Shown here in pieces: positions 26,101 through 38,080 of a DNA stretch of 64,000 bases; position 1 is the first letter of the stretch, and each line of letters begins with the position of its first letter. The stretch comes from Rhabdornis inornatus. Lineage: Eukaryota > Chordata > Aves > Passeriformes > Rhabdornithidae. Both the position numbers and the translations under genes were made by a program. The notes under the pieces are model-generated. The model was not told where the DNA came from and did not search any database. It was given only the letters and a program-made list of their open reading frames with translations. Where the stretch lies: assembly GCA_013397075.1 (NCBI GenBank), contig VWZS01006721.1, forward strand, positions 1,021,857-1,085,856. Reading direction: 5' to 3'.

Positions 26101-26559
26101 CTTTGCATCACAGCCACCACAGCAAGGCTTGACTCCAGCCATGGAGCACACCAAATGTTTCCCTGGCTTGCAGGAGGCCCTTCAAAACCATTTGACACAA
26201 GTAGGGCTGCAGTAAAAAGAGTAAAGGATCAGCCCTGAACTGATCCCTTTGTTGTCTGGGACGAACTTCCTTGGCAGTTCTTACTGTGCGAGCACAATCT
26301 AATCAGCTCCAATATGATCTTCCTGGCAGCTCCTGGTTGCTTCAGATAAACCTGCAACATCTACCATCAATTCTCATATTTTTGTGGATGTGAAGTAAAG
26401 AAAAGGTGAAAGAGACAGCTATGGACTAATTTCAGGTACCTTGATATCAAACCACTCCTTCCTCCATTTTCTTTTTAAATTTCAAGGGGCGATGGGATTC
26501 ATACAAAACTGTAAATAGGCATCAGACTCATGTTTATTGCCTAAGCAATAGAAGATTAG

Positions 26560-27260
26560 AATTGACAAATGGAGAGGTTTTTGGAGACACAGATGCTACA
26601 ATCATTTTAATATAATTTGGATTTCCAAATCAGTAATTACTCTATCACATATTTATAATTTTGTAGATGCTACTAGAAATGCTGATGTCTTTTTCTATGC
26701 ATAGTAATGAGCAACAACAAGGGCTGTTAATATAAAGCCTGTAATGTTTGTATTCATATGTAAATAGGTTATGTAAACGTTTTAGACATTTCTCACTAAA
26801 ACACTGAGTTCTAATCTAAGTGGCTCCATTCCTAAACTAGAAAATCACACTCTGCATAGAAATTGTTTACTAGTCTGTCAGCAAAGCCGCCAAAGCAGTG
26901 AGCTGAATTTATAGGGGGATTTTCATCTCCCCATTAGACACAACATCAGCGTAATTGACAACCTATAAATGTCCAGACAGATATGCAGGTTGTTACTCAG
27001 ATATTTGCTTGCACGTGATGTCATACATATTCAGCACACGTGCACCTTTGGTGTTACGCATGCACAAGCACAGGCACTGTTTTTGAGCACTGAGGAATGC
27101 AGTAGTGTTTGATTTAATTAAACAAATTTAGTAAGCTGATACAAACCCTGGTTAAGAGCAACAGAATCAGTTTAGTTTCTACCTGCTCCTAATTGACTTA
27201 CGATCAAACTGAGTAAGGTACATTAAAACACCAACGTATGTCTCCAAGCAAGAGTAAATT
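26560..27260. promoter_or_regulatory. Candidate conserved noncoding block with paired E-boxes
   Basis: The stretch is repeat-free and rich in AT homeodomain words (ATTTAATTAAACAAATTTAG at 27113-27132, TAATTGAC, TTTATAGG). Two canonical CACGTG E-boxes at 27012-27017 and 27037-27042 are 25 bp apart, and the first runs into TGATGTCAT, a CRE-like word. No open frame reaches 60 codons. Enhancer function is inferred. Confidence 0.45.
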
Positions 27261-27315
27261 ACACAAATTTAAACCCACGACTTTAGTTAATTCCAAGTGA
27301 TGCTAGGAATGGAGG

Positions 27316-27340
27316 AGAAAAAGAAAAAAAAAAAAAGGAA
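27316..27340. repeat. A-rich tract
   Basis: Two runs of A broken by G, within a purine-only stretch. Confidence 0.85.
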
Positions 27341-29024
27341 GTGGACTAAAACACTCCAAGGCAACCATAGGATGGTTTTCACCAAAGATGTTACCATTTT
27401 TCTCCCCTCTCCTTCCCCTCAAGCTGCAGTCTGCATTTGTCCCAGCTGGTGTGTGAGGAGCTTGGAGGAGTCGCCCTTGGGGCTTGCACAGGCCATTTGT
27501 AACCCAGCTGGAGCACGGATACACCACCACAGCACTGTCCTTTAGAGGACCTGCTGTGCCTACCAAAGCAAACCCCTGGGCCTCTCTCCTCCTTGAACAC
27601 CATACTGCTAACTGGGATTAACTTCAGTGATACCTGATCTCAGCTCCATAATACAGAGGGGATCACACCTTGAGCCTTTTTCCTTGGTGTCTCTTACAAA
27701 CCATATCAAGCCTCATCCTTTTCTCTTCTTGATTGTATATATTTGCAAAGATGATTTAGTGCCAGTGAAGGCTTTGGAAAGACAGTTCAGAGACTCCCAA
27801 GGCTCCAGTACAGCATGTGAATAACTCCTATTTGTAGAGGAGACAGTAGATGTCTTCTCTTCATCAGCAAAAATATAATGGAAATGACAACAAGGATGCA
27901 AACATCCTGCTGTTGCTGCAGCAATTCCCAGCATCTTCTACCATCTAGGGATAGTATTTTCAAGACCAGTTTAGTCCTTTGATGTTGATGAGGCCCCCAA
28001 ACACTGCCGGGGCAGCTACTGGTGTTTTGACCTTGCCCTCTTCTGCCTTCCCTGCTCTTCCTTCATCCCCGCTTTCCCTTTGTTCCACTTCGAAGCACTC
28101 TTACACCACTTGTGGAATGGTATTAACAATGAACCAGCCCAAGTATATTTACATCTGATGCAATCACAGCTTTGCTCATCCTGCCCTCTTAACCACCGCC
28201 TTCAAGCAAGGCCAAGTAATATCAGTCATGCCACAAAACAACAGGGAGAGAAAAGCTCGACATCCATACCCAAGCACTTGAATTATTGTCATTTCCCTGG
28301 TGAGCCCCAGTGATGTGGGATGACCTGTGACAAACAAGGCAGTTTCCAGGGGAAATTGGGGGCAGGAGAAGGCAGATAGCTCTACAGGAAAAGCATAATA
28401 ATTTTTTCAGGCCACAAGCATAGACTCTATTACACCCCTGCCAAGAACAGCTACTCACATGAGTAAAATTAAGAGGACTACAGACTAGGTGAGTAAATCC
28501 ATGCCCACTTTGTTTCAAAGGACAGAATTTCATCCTGCTAAGGCTGTGTTTGTACAGTGGAATGGCAATATTGATTTCAGCAGTTATTGCATTCCCCCAG
28601 TGCAGGAGCACTGAAGTGAATCAAACCCCCTGTGGTTTTGCCACTGTGATCACCTTTGTGCTAAGGGGCATTGGGATGCCCAGTGCTAAGAAACTGGGTC
28701 ATAGGCTGCTTTAGATTTTTATTCCCATTCCTCTTGGAGGTGATAAATGGTCAGCACTTTCTAGTGATGATGTAAGTGCTAAAACATGGTTGCACCGAAG
28801 GAAAACATGGGAGCAAAAGTCATTTTGCCTGTTCACCTGGAACTTGTTACATCAAGTGAAATAGCAGACAAACACTCAGAGCAAAATGAAAGCTCTTTGT
28901 TCCTGTTAGGGAGCCTTCATCTATAAATTTTAGGAGGAAAAAGTAAAAAAATGGGCCACATGGCACATTTGATCAGCTGCACTGGTGGTCTGACATCACT
29001 AGGTCACTTAAATATAGCTGTACA

Positions 29025-29042
29025 CTGATCAAATTTGATCAG
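29025..29042. repeat. 18-bp perfect palindrome CTGATCAAATTTGATCAG
   Basis: The sequence equals its own reverse complement over 18 bp, and a further TTTGATCAG copy lies at 28968-28976. The GATCAAA half resembles the core of TCF/LEF sites but lacks the final G of the consensus. Confidence 0.8.
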
Positions 29043-29980
29043 ATTTCTCATTACACAGCCTTTTCCAACAAAGATGATTATTTTTACTAAATCAGTCCAG
29101 TGATCTCACCGGGGGACCAAACTTCCCCCTTGGTTTTAAATCACCATCCCTGACCTGATGAGTTTGCTATCTAGCTTGCAGACTTGATGCTCAAAATAAT
29201 TCTCTGAAACCGCGGAAGCATCCAGGACCTTTGTGCCATCTGAGAGTGAGGACCTTGTCTGAAGGAGTCAACCTCTGTCCAAGGTCTGCACAGGGAGCAA
29301 AGCCAGCAAATCACTTTAACTGTATGTTAGAAGTATCACAAATGATGATGAATCTGGTTGAGCATTTGTGTTTGATAAAAACAATTCTTTCTTCATCAAA
29401 ATCTGGTTTTGGCATAGCCATATTCAAACTAAACCTACTCAACAACCTCATGAAGTAAATGAGGCTGATAGGAGAGGGCTTGCTGGCAGAGCTTTCTTCA
29501 TCCTCTCTGTAAATCCAGTTAGCCAGGCAAAAGAAATTATTTACTGACAGGTCTGTGCTGAAATTAGGAGTCCTAGTGGTATGGCACAACTTCTTCCTAT
29601 GCTGTTAACCAGCTGCACTGGCAAAATATCTAGCACAGACCAGCCTGCAGATCCATGTCCACTGACGTTTTCAAAGGATTCTGCCTCATGTCAGGAAAAT
29701 CCTATTCAGATTTAAGACTCCTGTGGTGCCAATATATCCTTAAACATCTGCTCCTAAGACTATCCCCCCGCATTACTTCACAGCATAATTACAAAGGCAC
29801 AAAGCTGGAGCATCCCTCACCACCCACTCCAAATCCTCTCTCACACTGCCTGCCTCTTCCCATATTTCCCTCCATTTCAGGCAAATCCTGATTACAGCAA
29901 CACAAAGGGAATTGGACAACTTTGTTCAGATGCAGCCTGGACAGACTGAGCATTTGTATTTGTCAAGGCCTCTGCTTGAC

Positions 29981-30042
29981 TTTTTTTTTTTTAAGGTTAA
30001 ACTAGGAATTTGAAACTATTTCACTATTTAAAAAAAAAAAAA
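29981..30042. repeat. Poly-T and poly-A pair forming an inverted repeat
   Basis: Twelve T followed by AA at 29981-29994 is mirrored by TT then thirteen A at 30028-30042, giving 14-base complementary arms with a loop of about 33 bases. Confidence 0.85.
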
Positions 30043-32845
30043 TTACAGTGCACAAGATACTAAGAAACTCCATTTTCTCCCTTTTACATATATTGCTGCT
30101 ACACTTTCTTGCGTAAGTGATCCTGCTCCAAGTTATGTTTAGGGCCCTACTGAGTGATCCTAAATCCACCTGCCTCTGGGTGGAAGAGAAAACATGAAAA
30201 ACTGAACAAGGGAAAGGTTCCTAATTTCATACCATGATTCAGAGGGCAGAAAGGAACATTTGTCTTGTCAACTCGTCTGTTTAATCAAAGAATTTTAATC
30301 AAACTGTAGTTCCAGAAGCCACAGGTTAATGTGGACAAATGATAAGAATAATTAAAGCACTCAAATAATCTGTAGCTCGTCTGTCAGCAGCTCCTATGTA
30401 CGCTGGAGGTTTGAGATACTTTTATCTTGCATATTTAGTGAGCCAGATCCTTAGCAGGACTCAGTAAATAAAGATCCCATGGAACTATTGCTGATCCCTG
30501 ATGAATGCAGAGCTATTACCTCCAAAGGCTGAGCTGTTCCAGTCTCCATGTTTCTTCAGACACACATGCATCCACAGGAACAACCACTGCATTGTTTCTT
30601 ATCAATGCAGTTAAATACAAAGAGTTGTCACAGCCAAATATTTTTGAGGCACTGTTTTCCCTTGGAAAATGATGAACTGTCGAATCAAAATGCTGTGTGG
30701 GAATATGTTGATTCACGTTGCCATTTAGGAAAAAACTTTCCAGTTTAAAATTTGTTTTATGTACTCTTATTAAAATTAATTACATAGCTTTGAAAAGAAA
30801 ATATTCTGATTCAACAAACATTTCTTTCAGCAGAAAGTCAGTCTTCTGGACAATTTACAAATGTTTGATCTTGTGTTGATTCAGAATTGTTTTACACTGT
30901 CACTGCAGTGGCAGAAATTCCTGTAGCAGTTGAGACTGTTCTCAGCAAAAGCCAAGTGATGTAGCCCTCTTTCACCATCTTCCAGGCTATCTTAAATTGA
31001 TGTGAGATCACTATATGGTTCTTCAGAATGCATGTCTGCATGTTTTTGAGAGTTACTACACAGCCACTAATCTTCACCAACTCAAGGTCAACCAGAGCCC
31101 TTCCTTGGTCCTCAATTTCAGAACACTGGCCGAGCAGATTTGTGGGCATTAAAATCCAACACAAACACACATGAGACACTGATGAACTGCAGCCTAGGAG
31201 GAAAAAAGCCAGAGACATTCTAAGCCTTTTGCAACCATGTGAAAAGAAGATTTCAGGTTGGTCCAGCTGCATCGTAATGCCTTCTAAGATCAGCAGCTTG
31301 CACATAGTTTCTGAGGCATAGCCTGCTGATGCCTGTCAGGATTGCTGACTTCCATTTGGCTGCTTTTTGAGGGAAACCCCATGACTAGGACACAGCACTT
31401 GAATTCCACAGGGCTGAGGGGAATTAAATATTTTTCTGATGGTGGAGGGGGAAGGAAAACAAAAACAACAAAAAAATCGAGTGAGCCAAAGGAGCTCCTT
31501 CCTCCTCTGCAAAGAAGTTGAACTCGTCCATGCTTACCAGGATGAGGGAGGATGGAGAGGTTCAAGTTTCAGGGCATTGTTTATGGTGAAGGAACCTGCA
31601 GGAAGATCTATGAGGAAGGGTAAAACAGAGTTGGTGAGCACAAAATCCTAGATGATGTTACTACAAACAAAATTAAAGCCTAAGAGTTGTTTCCCAAGAG
31701 GAATTTCCCAAGACTGTCAAAGAAGGTTTGGAAAATGCAGAAGTGGCCACTGGAAAGGTGAGAAAATCAAGGCCATTTCACCCACACTGTTAATAGCAAG
31801 ATTTCTACTGGCAGAAGATTCAAGTCTACATCTCCCAGTAACTCAGAAGATTCAGAGGTTTCAAAAAATCAAATCAAAGAGGTGCCCCCTTAGGGATGTT
31901 GGAGGGCTGCAGCAGGCACAAGAATACAAGGAAATACTTATTAATTTGCCCAAAACTGTACTCAGAGTCAACAGGACAGACATTTTAGTTTATGCCTCCA
32001 AACATCAAGACTATAAATTAGTGGTGAAACCAAAGCATAAGTATAGACAGACTGGAAACCTTTTAAGAATTAAGAGTTACAACTGTTTGGTTACAAAGGT
32101 AGTAATTTTACATTTTTGTCTCAAGTTTATCCTTCAGTCATTCTTGTGAAATGGAAATGTGCTGCCAGGACCAATTTATTATCTAACACATTGCAACAGC
32201 TACTGCTATTCATTAGGAAATGCTGCAGAAATGTTTATTCAAACATTCAATAAGAGCAATTTCACTTCCTACCTTAGATTGCTTGTTCAGGTACACACTG
32301 ATATTGATGCTAGCAGGCATCAAGTTAAAAATCACACATTAGAAACATAAGCTTCCACCTGTTTTACCCTTGTGTTTTATCACTGCAGATCAGATAAATC
32401 ACAGCAGTGATTTTTTTTCCTTTCTTCTGCTTTTAAGCATACTCTACTGTATGTTGTTTTTACTTGGGTCAGGAGATGGCTATATAATATATTAGACATT
32501 TGCTTTTGGAGACTTGGGAAGGAATTTAATCAGTACATGAATGAGGCTTAAAGAAACAGAAAGCTTCCTAATGCAAATGCAGCTGTGACTGATAAGAAGG
32601 ACAATGGACAGAAATCCTTGACTTGATTAACTTAGTGACCTAGAAAGAGGGATGTGTCTCATTCCAGCAGCGCAGAACAGAGAAACACTCATTAACTGTT
32701 CCTTTCGGCTGAAAGGATCCGCAGCACTCACTTCCGCACCCAAAGGAGCCATTCACCAGAAACTTGGACACACTAGGGAAGCCTTTCTTTCAGCTTCTGG
32801 CTGCACAAAGTCGAACAGAGGTACAGACTTCACATAAATAAATGT

Positions 32846-32880
32846 CTTTCTCTCTCCCCCTCTCCCTCTCTCGCTCCCTG
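32846..32880. repeat. CT-rich polypyrimidine tract
   Basis: About 35 bases of C and T with a single G, mostly TCTC and CCTC units. Confidence 0.85.
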
Positions 32881-33385
32881 CTTTGGCTTTTCAGATGGTT
32901 CAGCTGGTCCTAAACCACATACAGTAAGAAAGATTATTTCAAAAGGACTTGATTCACTTTGATGTGCTGTTTTGTTTTAATGGGATGACTTCTCTAAAGA
33001 CACGCAAAAAACTCCTAACTATTTCATATCTGCACACACACTGTGTACATCTGCCCGGTAATTGTATGGGAAAGAGCAGAACTCAGTGAGGCTAATCTTA
33101 GCAAGACCTTTAATAATACTCCAGATATATCTTACACCTTTCAAAACCCTGTGGACAGCAGCTAATTAAATCTCTCAACACTGTTCTGGTACAGATGGGT
33201 TAAGAGTAGCTATCTCTGTTTTGCAGGTGGAAGAAGAGAAACAACATGACACACTGCAGAATTCAGAAGCTACAGTCATTTCCTTCTCCAGCTCATGGCT
33301 CTAAGTGCACACCCCAAAATCCCAAAGAGTAGCCCAGTTGCGTGAGAAAAAGGGGTCACAGACTGCCCTGGGGGAGTTTAGGCAC

Positions 33386-33408
33386 TGAGACAGAGAGAGA
33401 GAGAGGGG
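33386..33408. repeat. (GA)n microsatellite
   Basis: About nine GA units with one C. Confidence 0.85.
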
Positions 33409-34504
33409 ACATGAACCCAGAGCCTGCCTCCTGACCCAAAGGACTCCTGCCACAGAGCATTCAACAATGCTGAACAGCACTGACATTTTTACACAGAAAA
33501 GAAATGGAGCAGAGAGGCCTCAAAAAGAATCAATTAGATATTGCAAGAGAATGCAAAATAAAGGTGGGGGACACGTACAGAATACCAAACAGAGAGGAGA
33601 AAGGCAGGAGCATGTTCTCCTAGGGCTGGCTCACGTCTCCACTCCAGCTATCACTGGCCTGATTGGCATGCAGGAAGATGGGAATCCAGAAGTGTAACAG
33701 AGCTGGAAAGGAAGCCAGGTCTTCCTTATCTTGCCACAGTGGTCCCATTCCTCCAACTAACAGAGGTTTGGAAAATTAATTAACATGCTGGAAGAAAGTC
33801 TGACCACAGGAGCAGATTTCTAATTAGCTACTGATAGTGCTGGCAGGCTGCTTCAGAGACAAGGCTGACTCTACAGGCCCCGTCAGGGTATGGGCCCTGA
33901 CTGAGTAAAAAGCAAACAAACCTGGACACTACTTACTCCAGTGATTCATGGATAAGAGGGCAAAAGGAGCACATTACCACTGGCTTATGACATGGTGGAC
34001 TTGCAGCATATCACCAAGGATCCAAACAGCGCTTCCTAATTGAAACATTTGTGTCTTACTGCCTGGATCAGCCTACGTATCTTTCCTTTCCTTTCCACTC
34101 ATCTCCAAACAACAACTTCAAAAAGAGCTCTCTTCATGAGAGCTCACCTAAGCCTCAGCCCTGCTTGGATAATATCACTAAGCAGAGCTCACACTTGGCT
34201 TAGGATTGAAGGCAGATGTATTGGGGAAAGCAGTGGCAATGCCAGGACTCTTCAATAGATGAAGCTCTTCCATAATCCTGGACTGGCAGTATGAGAGTTA
34301 AATATTCCTGATGATTAAAAGGGCAACAGAGATCTTCAGGAGTGTCACTGCTGTGTTTGATCCCAGAGAGCTAGCTCAGATTTCCACAGCAATTTTAACC
34401 TTACCGCTCCCACCAGCACTGCCACCCTCTCCCCTCCAAATGTTTCTCCTCATAATGGAAGTCTTCTCTTTTGGGGAGTCCAAATGCAGGGTGTCCCCTG
34501 AAGC

Positions 34505-34963
34505 TTAAGCGTATTTTTCCAACCATATCTGAATCGGAACAAGATTCATAAGAAGTGGGGGGCACAGCAGTGCTTTAATGGAGAACTTGAGCAGGAAACA
34601 ATGGGAGTCAGGGAACAGAAAGTGGCTGGCACTGAGCAGCAGAGAAGCTGAGGAACACCTCAGCACAGCCCAGTGCAGTTTGCAGGGCAGGAACATCTCT
34701 GCTGCACAAGGTGTGCGAGGCAGGGCGCGGGGGGCCAGCTCTGCAGAGCACAAAGCACACAAAAAGGAGCCGTGAGTCCTTCCGGCAGGGATAAAGGAAC
34801 CAAAAAAAGTGGGATCCCCGGCTGCAGGGGGGAAGCAGGAGGTGCCAGCTGCTCCTGCCAGCCTCCGAGGCTGGCACACGGTGATTGATGGGGGACATGC
34901 GAGATGCATAAAGGAAAGGAACTGCGAGGAGAAGGAAGAGCCAGCTAATTTAGCCACAAGCAA
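34505..34963. other. Local GC-rich segment without a supported gene
   Basis: This is the most GC-rich few hundred bases of the window, open for 152 codons on the minus strand and for 65 to 96 codons in other frames on both strands. Openness in several frames at once reflects composition rather than coding. CpGs are few, so it is not a CpG island promoter. Confidence 0.6.
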
Positions 34964-35693
34964 CTAACAGCCAAAATCGTGCTAGGGTCAGGAGCCAGGC
35001 AAAAATTAGGAGCTTTGACTTGACAGGAAGATGCTCGGCAAAGAGAAAAGACAACCCAGTTTCTTCACAAAAAGTCCGTGGAAATAGAGGCTGCTAGGAA
35101 GAACAAAAGGAACATTTTATTTTTTTTTTTTAGGAACAAAGAAAAAAGTCCAATCCACCACAGGTGTAAGAAGAAAGGAGGCAATGAAGGAAACCTGATC
35201 TAGAAAGCAAGCAGGGAGTAGAGTGCCTGACATGAAGCTGGAAGGATGAGTTAGTTAGTGACAAAAGAAAGAGCCAGGAGAGATTTATGAGTTTGGAACA
35301 AATCACTTAATTACAGATGGAACAAATAAAGCTTTCACCTAAAATCTACTTCTCAATGCATCTCCCAGATAGTTCGGTGTGTGTCCCGCTGATAAGGAGC
35401 TAGTTTAAAATAAAAGAAAAGCACAAATCTCTTGAGTACCAAAACCAGCAGTTTGTGGGTCTTATCCTGCTGGGCAGACTCATGTGACTACAGCCAGCCA
35501 CATCCAAGCCATTGGTGTTCAGGAGGCAGGAGAGGCAGATCAGACCCTGGGAGGAGCAAAGCTCTAATTCCAGGGAAGCAGCTGGCAAGGGCATATAGAG
35601 GCAAACACCCAAACACACTACCAGAAATAGAACCTAAAAAAAGTAGCCTCTACATAGGCACAATTAGGGGCACACAACAGGCCTGATTAGAGA

Positions 35694-35830
35694 GAAAAAA
35701 AAACAACCAAACAAACAACAAAAAAAAACCAAACAAAAACAAAACAAAAAAAACCCAACAAAAACAAAAACAAACAAAAAACCCAAACAAACAAACAAAC
35801 AAACACCAAAAAACAAACGAACAAAAACCA
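35694..35830. repeat. Long A-rich (CAAA)n low-complexity tract
   Basis: About 137 bases made almost only of A and C, mainly AAAC, AAAAC and a clean run of AAAC units near 35787-35804. It reads as a GTTT-rich run in the sense of ADGRL3. No adjoining element was recognised for which it could be a tail. Confidence 0.95.
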
Positions 35831-36025
35831 CCGCCTACAAATATAGTCTGAAACTAAGGGTGGGGGGTGGGGGGAAGCCCCCAAGGAACACTCAAATTAT
35901 GTTTAATTCAAAGCAAATGACTGCAAAATTGCAGGAATCTCTCTAATCCCATCACTAACACCTTATTTTTCAGCCACTTGAGCTATTTTTTTAAAAATTT
36001 CTTTTTTTAGCAGGAAGAGAAAAAA

Positions 36026-36052
36026 GATTTTATTAATTGAATTAATAAAATC
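36026..36052. repeat. Perfect 13-bp-arm palindrome with a paired-class homeodomain word
   Basis: The arms GATTTTATTAATT and AATTAATAAAATC are exact reverse complements around a single G. The centre reads TAATTGAATTA, the TAAT-N3-ATTA form that paired-class homeodomains bind as dimers. The structure is seen directly; binding is inferred from the motif only. Confidence 0.9.
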
Positions 36053-37779
36053 CCTTGTTGACTCCAGTCCATCCTGGGTGATAACAAATCTTTTCCAGAT
36101 GGATTGTAATTTCCATTTAGTCTTTTATTCCTCTGCCGACCAGCAACCCACAGGGCATGAGAACTCATTTCTAGACATCTCTGGCTTGGTACTATATCAC
36201 CAGAGGTGACTGTATCATCCCTTTAATTGGCTTTACTCCATTTAGAGACCACATTCAAAGTCAGCTTTCTTTAGTATCCACACATAAGCAGTGAATTGTG
36301 CCCCAGCCTTCAGTCCCATTTGTTAAAACCTCTCTTCCCAAAACTTCTCCAACGATGTGAAGAATCTGCTTATATTAAGTCTGATTCAAAAGCTGAAAGC
36401 TTAAGATTTGAAGAAGCAATGTGTGGTGTACTGTGCTGTATTTACCAACAAAAATCTTGCTTTTGGTGACACTCAGTGTAGTCATGCATGTATGTCTGCA
36501 CGGCTAAACCACTGACTGTGGCTGCTTTCTCACATATTTTAGAAAACTGTATTAATATCATGATCAAAACTTGCAGGAAGTGAGAAGTGCCATCCTCCTA
36601 ATAGTTAAAAAAAAAAGACTGGACAATCAAGAGCAGAAAATCCCATTTTAGTCCTTCTGCTCTGTGAGTGCAGATCATTAATTAACCTCTTTGTACATCA
36701 GAGGATTCCCAACCTTCAACTGAGCCATTAACCAGGCTCCAAAAAGGATGCTAGCAGCCTTCTTCCCTCTTTTCTCTCTCTCTTCCCCTGCCCTACACAA
36801 GGCAGCCACAATTAAGACCTCCATGGCCAAAGAGTGAGTGAAGGCTCCTCCTAAGCCCATCACAGATAAGGAAAGGTGGAAAGAGCAATACAGACAGCAG
36901 CTTTTCTCAGCTGTTTTAAACAATATATCCTTTTATCACCACTAAGGCTTTCCTGCATCAACTTGAAAGAACAAACTCCTTCCCTGTTCAATGATAGTTA
37001 AGGGATTAGAACAGAATTCCCTCACTGTAAGCGACAGCCACGCACAAATTCCTCAACCTGAAGTAAACCCAAAGAAAACATTTATTTAAAAATAAAGGAT
37101 GGATGGGAGGTGGAGACACTGAAAATCTCTGTCAAAAAGGAATGTTAAAGCCATTCAGCTGTTGAAAACAAAGTAATAACAGTTTACTAATTTACAGGAG
37201 AGAACATGCATTTAAACTTTAGCCTATTTTTCCAAGAGCTGCAAGGGGTCTTGGGAGTCCTAATGGCATAGCCTGGAGAGATGAGCCCACATCAGTGAAA
37301 GGGCTTGCTCAGGCTGCCCATTTTGGTGTTGGGCTCCCCAACACCCCCAAAGGGGAATATTCAGCAAAATGACAGTGAGGGGGGTCTCAAAGCTTGGTGC
37401 AAATAGCTAGGAGAGAGGCATGAAGGCTGTCTTAACCTTTCATTTTGCACCAGCTGGCACTTTATCAGTACCTTTTGCAGTCAGCTCAGTACATCTCAGG
37501 GGGCTGCAAAATGGAAAGGAACGCCCTGAACCACAAGGCCACATTAAGGCACGCTTCATTAGGTCCAGTTTCCATGCAAAAAGTGAAAAAAACTTCTATT
37601 TAGAGAAGTCCAGAAAAGAAGCCATCTCTTTCCACTTGGCATCACCATTCCGGAACAACTCCAGTTCCATTAATTTGCCTACATTTAACTGTTCTGTGCA
37701 TATTACACACATGTAAGCAAGTAACAGCAGCACTGAAAGCCACAATGAACTGCTATGTTAAATGACTTTCGACTCCTCT

Positions 37780-38080
37780 CTTTAGTGGTCAGCCAACCCT
37801 GCAGTGAGCCAATTAAAATACATTTATTTTAAGGACTAATAAAGAATAGCCTTGATAAAATAAATCAGATTTACATTCCCTAATTATTTTTCACCTTTCC
37901 TCAGATGGCTTAGCTGTGCTTATTAAAATACGATTCCTGAGTACCTACAGGTAGACAGTTAATGATTTTAATAAGGAAAAAGGTTTCAACCACTATTGTT
38001 CAAATGTTGATCACATCTGTATAATATCGCATTCCTAATAATATAATTTAATTTCTCTGAGCAGTACTACAGGGATTTGC
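37780..38080. promoter_or_regulatory. Candidate conserved noncoding block, AT-rich
   Basis: The stretch has many spaced homeodomain and MEF2-like words (AATTAAAATACATTTATTTTA, CCTAATTATTTTTC, GTTAATGATTTTAATAAGG) but no simple repeats or transposon. AT-richness alone would produce some of these. Confidence 0.35.

Noticed and set aside
31290..31565. Open frames on the minus strand at 30.9-31.6 kb considered as the missing upstream RBL exon
   Set aside because: None contains the GRTDDKICD, QMENIRCYLP or KIMSQ motifs expected of that exon.
31652..32149. 165-codon open frame on the plus strand
   Set aside because: Considered as a retrotransposon or retrogene remnant, but no reverse-transcriptase, endonuclease or known protein motif is present.
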